DNA from: Dermanyssus gallinae
Taxonomy: Eukaryota > Arthropoda > Arachnida > Mesostigmata > Dermanyssidae
Reading direction: 5' to 3'
DNA: 64,000 bases
NCBI GenBank assembly: GCA_003439945.1
Contig: QVRM01001093.1
Location: 62,001 to 126,000, forward strand
Shown: piece after piece, positions 57,952 to 64,000 of the stretch
Layout of the letters: each line of letters begins with the position of its first letter
How positions within the stretch are numbered: position 1 is the first letter of the stretch
Notes under the pieces: model-generated
What the model was told of the DNA's origin: nothing
Seen by the model: only the letters and a program-made list of their open reading frames with translations
Database searches by the model: none
Program-made: the position numbers and the translations under genes

Positions 57952-58801
57952 GTCAATCTGTAATTTAAATACCTCCTCTCTGGATAAAGAGCAAAAAACA
58001 AGACAAGGTTATTGAAACGCGCATGAAGGTTCGTGTGGAGTTGTGTCGATCAGAAACAGGGAAACACGTATATGTAGTACATGCTATCAGAGATGTCCAA
58101 GCGATCTGAAAAGCTCTTGCTGCGATATATTGTGAAGACTATAACGGGGCTAGTTCTGCGTTGTTTTTTTTTGTTTGTCAAGAAGGGTCTGATTCTGTAC
58201 AGGCAAGCCACACGGCTACAACAACAACGCCACAATCACTAAATAGTAGTCATTGTTGATGATGGTGTCGCACGGTCTTGCAATCACAGGCATAGTTGTT
58301 TTTTTCAGCCTTTTCAGCTATTTCTGACTATGTATGTTCAACGTACGGTTTATGCGTTTGCAATGTGAGTAGCATTGCGGTTCCTAAAGTTGTAAATATT
58401 ATGAATTACATCGTAACACCACATAATCGCCAATGCTGCTGTTAGCCTGCGCTAACCAATATGGAAACACAAACATGATCAAAACGGTAGAAAATTCGTC
58501 GCGCGAGACAAAACGATCGTACTTAATCCAATTCAATGCCAGTAACGTTCGCATGGAGTATATATGTACACGCATCATACATCGACGGAATTCAGCAAAA
58601 GCAGGTCGCGTTTCGCTCGTTTTAGTGAGAATGCAGGAACGTTAGGAAGGAGGCCACATAGTTGTGAGAAAACCTGAATAAATTGTCCGTGACAGCACGA
58701 ACCAAAACTCAATACAAGTTGTTTAGCTGTTTGTTGGTTTTAACAGGCAATTATGCTACGTTCCCGGTTTATTACGTTTTTGCAGATTTAGATCACAACA
58801 A

Positions 58802-58807
<6 letters not shown>
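57952..58807. other. no recognised gene
   Basis: AT-rich unique DNA with an ATG-less 70-codon frame at 58433-58645 and nothing recognised. Confidence 0.5.

Positions 58808-58844
<37 letters not shown>
58808..58844. repeat. (AT)n array
   Basis: About 18 units. Confidence 0.97.
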
Positions 58845-58849
<5 letters not shown>

Positions 58850-59083
58850 CAATAAATTAATTTATTTAGGCTAAACATTTGTTTTAGCATAAACAGAGTA
58901 CGTTCGAACATTACTACAGATATTTAGAAACGCCACGAGAGCCTTGCCCTAATGATGCTTATAAGTATTCGAACAGCTTAGACCAGCGGACATGTTTCAC
59001 TTCGAAAGCAAGCTAGCTGGAGCAAAATTGCAATCATGATGATTATTATTTTTATTTCATTCTTTGAGAGCATTGAAGTCAAC

Positions 59084-59086
<3 letters not shown>

Positions 59087-59132
<46 letters not shown>
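59087..59132. repeat. (TA)n array
   Basis: About 20 units with one GT interruption. Confidence 0.97.
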
Positions 59133-59133
<1 letters not shown>

Positions 59134-59299
59134 TTTTTTAATAATTGCTTGGCTTTCGTACTTATAATTTCTTCTGGTGCTCTTAACTGTTTAATGTTCA
59201 TGACGGGGATTGCCCGCGCACATTTTTACGCAGAACGTGGTCTAGCCGAACCAATTCATAAGACATCTACGTTTATTACTTTCCAACTACTATATACTC

Positions 59300-59300
<1 letters not shown>

Positions 59301-59335
<35 letters not shown>
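59301..59335. repeat. (TA)n array
   Basis: About 17 units. Confidence 0.97.
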
Positions 59336-59339
<4 letters not shown>

Positions 59340-59768
59340 CAACTGTTGGCCCTTTTATTATATTACGACATCTCAACTGAGCGAACACAATTGTCATCTC
59401 TTCCTTTCCCTCTCTCTCTCTCTTCAGTTATGTAGGTCTGTCTCCTTCGTAGTGGCGGCATTTTTTTACGTTTATTTGAAACGACCGATGATACAAACAT
59501 GCGGATCGCAAAGATTGGTTGATAGAGGGCTGTGTCCGCTCAAAGGTCACATCTCGTTTCGTCGCGATTCTTGACGTCTGCGTCTCTCTGTGGCGCTCTC
59601 GACTCGCTCTCCTCCATGCTCTATGTGAGGTCTTGGCTTTCAGTTTCGCTTTTCCCGCGTGCGCTTGTATTGTTGTTGTTGTTGGCTGGCCCCCCCCCCT
59701 TCTGGCACCCCTCGTTTGTGGTGTATTAGAGGCGACTCGACTTTGCGGTAAGACATTGAGGGTAAGCG

Positions 59769-59950
59769 AGTAGTAGTAGTAGTAGTAGCCCAGTTCAGCC
59801 CAGGTCGCTGAGGGGACAACTCCCCCTGGCGCACTGTCGACCGCGGTGAAAACGACCAAGAACACAGCACCAACGACAACAGCAGCAGCAGCAACAACAA
59901 CAACAACAACAACGACAACAGCAGCAGCAGCAGCAACAACAACAACGATG
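59769..59950. repeat. (TAG)n and CAA/CAG blocks
   Basis: (TAG)6 at 59769-59788 and CAA/CAG at 59876-59946. Confidence 0.93.
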
Positions 59951-60177
59951 GCAACGTAACAATACCTCGGAGTATACGCCACCTTCAATGACCCCCAAAA
60001 TGTATTTTGCTTCCTTGTTGTCCACAACTCTCTGGTGCTCACTCTCTCTCTCTCTTTCTCTCTATCTCGTTCTCAAATTCGCTCTATATCTCGTTCTCTT
60101 GCGGCCGCTGTCTCTCTTGATTTCTGTTCATCCATTACGTGCCCCCTTCTTTGGTTGTTTTGCGAAAAGCGATAACA

Positions 60178-60430
60178 ACGAAAACAACAACAACAGCAGC
60201 AGGAGCAGCGACAACAACAACCCCAACAACTCTAACAACAACAGCCCCAACAACAACAATAACAACAGCAACGACAACAACAACAGCAATGACGATGACG
60301 TAGGCGATCGTGGTGCCATTGATCTTTATGAGACGATGCCCAAGGAGATGTTGTTGTTGTAGTAATAGTAGTACTAATAGTTGTTGTTGTTGTCGTTGTT
60401 GTGGTCGTCGTCGTCGTCGTCGTCGTCGCT
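60178..60430. repeat. CAA block facing a GTT/GTC block
   Basis: CAA/CAG at 60178-60290 and GTT then (GTC)n at 60350-60430, with about 60 bp between. Between them the frame reads DDDVGDRGAIDLYETMPKEM, not repeat-derived, but with no family or splice support. Confidence 0.9.
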
Positions 60431-60619
60431 GACGTCACTGTCTACTTATAGACTCTTCTGTCGTTGTCGTTTTCTCGGTTGGCAGCAGCGACTGCCGGTC
60501 GGTTTGTCGGCGATTGCCGCTCGTTGCTCGAGTCGGCGGCTAGCGGGCAAATTGAGTTAAATTTTCATCAGAGAGTTTTGCTCCCTCTCAGAGTTCGCTA
60601 TGTCGGCGGCGGCGTCGTC

Positions 60620-60742
60620 GTCTTCGTCATCATCCTGATCATCATCATCATTATCATAATCGTCATCATCATCATCATGGAAACAACTATCAACATAATC
60701 ATCAACACCATCATCATCATAATCACCATCACCATCATTCTC
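60620..60742. repeat. (ATC)n/(CAT)n block
   Basis: Interrupted ATC triplets. A second, shorter block lies at 61434-61505. Confidence 0.93.
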
Positions 60743-61039
60743 GTGTCGTAGCAGATGACCGTGCTTGATTCAATCCGCGCCAATCACGTCGGTGGCCACC
60801 CCCTGGCTGTCATCATTGATGGTAACGTTCTTCCTCATTTATAATAAATAGTTCGTCGGTTGGCCAGTCTCGACGGTGACAGTGGCGGCGGCGGCGGCGT
60901 CGTCGTCGTCGTCTGCATTACCGGCCCGCCGTTGTTGGCGTCGTTGATGGACGCGCGACGGCCTGCGTGCGTGATTTTTGCAAATTTGGCGGGCTTTTTT
61001 CCTCCGCTGCCCACCGCAACCACAACTACCTGTTCGTCA

Positions 61040-61059
61040 TGTCGTCGTCGTTGTCGTCG

Positions 61060-61140
<81 letters not shown>

Positions 61141-61141
61141 T
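61040..61141. repeat. long (GTT)n array
   Basis: About 100 bp, nearly pure GTT after a short GTC start; the longest GTT run in the window. Confidence 0.97.
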
Positions 61142-61564
61142 GTTTTTGTCTGTGTTGGCTAGCCAAGATAGACCAGATGGGCCGCATACGCGAGACAACG
61201 CAACGCAGACTAGACTTATGAATGATGCTTCCGCTGTTGCTGCCGCTGCTGCTGCTGACGCTACCCCCGCTGTTCTATCACCATATTCCAGTCTATACGC
61301 TCACACATGATAGGTACGTCGGCTAAGATTGGCCCACCATAGATTTAACGTCGGCGTTTGCACACGTCGGCGTTACTCTGTGCGCTCCGCTGGAGTACGC
61401 GTTTGAGGGTAATGCTTCAGCAGCTGTGGTGGGGGATCATCATCAACGACATCATCATCATCATCACCAACACCGTTATCCTCAACATCATCACCACCAC
61501 CATGATCACCATTTTAATCGCTGTAATCGGACAGGAACTCAGTGGGGCAGACAGGCGCTCAGTG

Positions 61565-61750
61565 GGGTGCGTGGGTCATTCGCGTGTGCCTTGCGACCGC
61601 AGGAGACATCACTGATCGGTGCACGGGTTCGATCCCCGCCCCGTTGCACATTTGTGTTTATGCGGTGTCCGTCTTACGTTGAAACAATGCGAAAGCAATT
61701 CTGTGGACGTTAAGCGACGTTGGCAGAGAGTCAGCCAGCCCGAGGAAAAC
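61565..61750 (+). repeat. SINE family A, plus-strand copy
   Basis: The head GGTGCGTGGGTCATTCGCGT and B-box ACGGGTTCGATCCCC (about 61622-61636) align with the 32333-32515 copy. The body follows: CACATTTGTGTTTATGCGGT, GTCCGTCTTACGTTGAAACA, ATTCTGTGGACGTTAAG, ending GGCAGAGAGTCAGCCAGCCC. The A-box region is more diverged than in the 32.4-kb copy. A family B SINE starts 21 bp further on in the same orientation. Confidence 0.82.
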
Positions 61751-61771
61751 TATAGGCCGGAGCCAAAACGC

Positions 61772-62111
61772 GGCGGCGTGGTCTACGAGGGGACCAGTGC
61801 CCTAGTCATGGTTGTCTCCTTCTACCGGGGGGTGTCGGTCGCCGGTTCGATCCCCGATGTTGAACGAATTTTCTTTGAGCGATGTTCATTGGAAAACAAA
61901 ATTGACAAACCATACACCGCTGCTGAGAGTCAGCGACCCTCATGCTGCTACTGTTGCCACAAGGGGACTGTAGGGGAGACTCTACGTACATATTTCAACA
62001 TGTCCGGCGCTCGGTGCGTTAAAGATACGCCGCGCCCGGGGGCGGTGATTCCAAGTCCAAGTAAAACATAAAGAAAAGTCTAGCATTAAGGACAACAACC
62101 TCTTTGAAAAT
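61772..62111 (+). repeat. SINE family B, near-complete copy
   Basis: The head is GGCGGCGTGGTCTACGAGGG and the B-box GCCGGTTCGATCCCCG (about 61841-61856). The body blocks shared with 29679-29972 are TTTTCTTTGAG, CACCGCTGCTGAGAGTCAGC, TTGCCACAAGGGGAC, CATGTCCGGCGCTCGGTGCG and the end TCTAGCATTAAGGACAACAA. It is longer than the other copy by small insertions. It follows a family A copy directly. Confidence 0.82.
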
Positions 62112-62168
62112 GTGTTTTGTTAACTTTAGGCACACTCTAAGCCAACACGAGTTGGATCGGCAACGTTC

Positions 62169-62171
<3 letters not shown>

Positions 62172-62207
<36 letters not shown>
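62172..62207. repeat. (AT)n array
   Basis: About 18 units, 60 bp after the SINE pair. Confidence 0.97.
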
Positions 62208-62211
<4 letters not shown>

Positions 62212-62493
62212 ATGTAAGTGTGTGGGTGATGACATTGATGGTGACTCGAGAAAGTGGTTTCTTTGTGTTGTCGTTCGTTTAGCTATTGCGTCTGAATGGA
62301 CGGGGGGGGGGGGGGGTTGGGTGGATGGGTGGCTGAGTGAGTGGGAGGCAGGCTGTCCACGAGTCTGTCTATCTGTTGGGTGAGCGCGCGAACTGACCAA
62401 GTGGATAAGAAAAGCGGCGAGAACTGAACTGTAGTCGTTGTAGTAGCTCTGGGCTCTAGTTGTCGAGAGTGACCAGCAGTACGAAAGTTGTTG

Positions 62494-62530
62494 TTCCGAT
62501 GGCTGAATGGTTAAAGTACTAGTTGTCCCT
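62494..62530 (+). repeat. tRNA-like 5' half (A-box), possible SINE fragment
   Basis: GATGGCTGAATGGTTAAAGT matches the D-arm/A-box of a Leu/Ser-type tRNA very well, followed by ACTAGTTGTC. The sequence then runs into a GTT array and no B-box follows, so it is a fragment. Confidence 0.4.
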
Positions 62531-63033
62531 TTACTGTTGCTGTTGTTGTTGTTGTTAGTGTTCTTGTTGTTGTTGGGAGGGGGGGGGGGAACCCCCAAGG
62601 AAACAGAGAGAATGGGGCAGAAACGCGAACAACCAGTAACCGTGAGTAGCTGCTTCAAAGCGAGTGGCCGAGCGAGCTAAGACAATTGCAAATCGCGGTG
62701 CAGCAGTGTCGTGGTCGTGTCGAGGTGAAAGCGCAAACTGGGTGCGATGGGTGAAATGGGTGCCCGGCAGGCAGGCAAACAGCCAGCCAGTCTGTCAAGC
62801 TGGGTGTCCGTTATTAGGTTAGCGGCCTAGCGGACTCCGTTGGCCAGTTGGTTACTGCTACTACAGCCAGACCACTGACCAAGGTCTCGATTTATCCATC
62901 TATCTATCTTTCGATGCCTATCTTTCCCTGTCTCTTCTTTCCTCCCTCCCTTCCTCCCTCCCGGAAAGTCAGCCCCTGCCAATCGCCGCCCGCTAGTCAA
63001 GTAGTCGTTACATCAAGAACGATGTACATGTTC

Positions 63034-63068
63034 ATATATATATATATATATATATACAGAGAGAGAGA
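63034..63068. repeat. (TA)n-(GA)n compound
   Basis: TA run 63034-63055, then GA. Confidence 0.96.
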
Positions 63069-63579
63069 AAGCCAGAGAAACCAGAGAAAAAGAGAAGGAA
63101 TTAAGGAGGAAAGAGAGGTGACAGCGACCAGGGACGAAGGATAGTGATGAAAGGGATAGAGATAGGAAGCCCCTGTAACGCTTTGTTTGACGACTCGTAG
63201 CAAGAGATCAGAGACGTAAGAGGAAAAGGAAAAGGTCGTCGTTGTCGTTGTCATCGTCGTCGTCGTCGACGATGACGAGGGCCACGATGATGACTTGAAG
63301 ACTCGATCTAATCCGATCCGAGCCGACACAAAGCATGGCGACACATGACACGGATGGACGATACAAAACGACCCAATCGTGATGATCATCCTACTAGTAC
63401 TAGAGATGGTGCTGAACGGTCATCTCGACGATAGTCGTCATGAAGCCGCATGGAATCGGACATTGAGATATCGTCGTCCTTCTCCATAAGCTCGACGCCG
63501 ACGCTAACAAGACGGCAACAAGAGGCATAATAGAAGACATTGTCTGCTACAATGTGCAGCCGCCGATTGGCTGCTAATC

Positions 63580-63945
63580 CTGCTGCCGTTGTTGTTGTTG
63601 TTACTGTTGCTACTAGTGTTGTTGTTGCTGCTGCTGCTGGTGTTGTTGTTGTTAATCGTGCAGTTGTTGTTTTTATTGTTGCTTATGCCGCTGTTGTTGT
63701 TTTTTGTTGGTGCTTTTGTCATGACAAAGCTCATTCAGCTATCTTCTTGTCGTCTTGTCAAGCAGGCGTTTTTTTCAAGTAAGTTTCTGTTGTTATTGTC
63801 GTCGTCGTCGTCGCTTTTGTTGATCGTCGTTGCTGGGTGAGGTCAACATCAACAACAAGAACGCCATACACGCAACAACAGTAACGATAACAACAACAAC
63901 AGTTACGACAGCGACAACAGCACTAATATAAACAACAACAATACC
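63580..63945. repeat. GTT/GCT block facing a CAA block
   Basis: GTT/GCT at 63580-63700, (GTC)n at 63797-63811, CAA at 63850-63945. Confidence 0.92.
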
Positions 63946-64000
63946 AGTAGCAGCGGAGTAGTTGAGCTGTAACGTTCCGTCTTCCGCGACGATCAAGCAG

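Noticed and set aside
60140..60360. Asn-rich exon ending DDDVGDRGAIDLYETMPKEM
   Set aside because: The Asn part is translated CAA repeat and the non-repeat end is too short, with no donor or family.
62494..62530. Functional tRNA-Leu/Ser gene
   Set aside because: Good A-box but no B-box or acceptor pairing; the sequence passes into GTT repeats.
28074..64000. Homeodomain exon for the Vsx-like gene
   Set aside because: Searched the plus-strand frames for a WFQNRRAKW-like motif and found none; the exon is outside the window or the gene is of another kind.

Overview
The window is eukaryotic nuclear DNA, most likely from an arthropod and possibly a chelicerate such as a mite or tick (inference; no species marker was seen). 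No compact operon-like gene layout is present. The one convincing host coding segment encodes a transcription-factor-like protein with polyQ, polyH, polyA and polyG tracts. It ends at a consensus splice donor, and no downstream exon was recognised in the remaining 36 kb, so its first intron is probably very long. Most of the rest is simple-sequence DNA with scattered degraded transposable elements.

Layout. 0.9-4.3 kb: two divergently oriented remnants of APE-type LINE retrotransposons. 5.8-9.1 kb: GA-rich and GTT/CAA repeats, a strong hairpin (6941-6982) and a tRNA-like SINE head (8186-8263). 9.1-15.1 kb: no firm gene. 15.16-16.10 kb: minus-strand 3' end of a second LINE type, with a CCHC-like knuckle and an RPDG...WDVT block. 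17.36-18.65 kb: a full-length but dead mariner transposon. 21.4-24.7 kb: a SINE fragment and GC-rich, CpG-rich DNA. 26.95-28.07 kb: first coding exon of a putative Vsx-like (visual system homeobox) gene. 29.7-32.5 kb: two SINEs, one with a 17-bp target-site duplication, around another GC-rich block. 32.6-61.5 kb: mainly (TA)n, (CAA)n/(GTT)n, (TAG)n and (GA)n arrays, three minisatellites, and a few weak candidate exons (34.8, 44.0 and 47.9 kb). 61.57-62.11 kb: two different SINE families lie head to tail.

How it fits together. The putative Vsx-like gene is the only unit with a clear host function; its product would be a nuclear homeodomain repressor, but the homeodomain itself is outside the window. 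The transposon remnants are independent insertions. All autonomous elements seen are inactivated by stops, frameshifts, deletions or loss of a catalytic residue. The density of simple repeats (over 30 TA arrays and dozens of CAA/GTT blocks in 64 kb) is the strongest overall signature. It generates most of the long but meaningless open frames (poly-Y/I, poly-V/L, poly-T/N/Q).

No convincing new biological system was found. The items most worth a second look are the two SINE families, the LINE terminal domain, the frame break inside the Vsx-like exon and the pairs of inverted CAA/GTT blocks.
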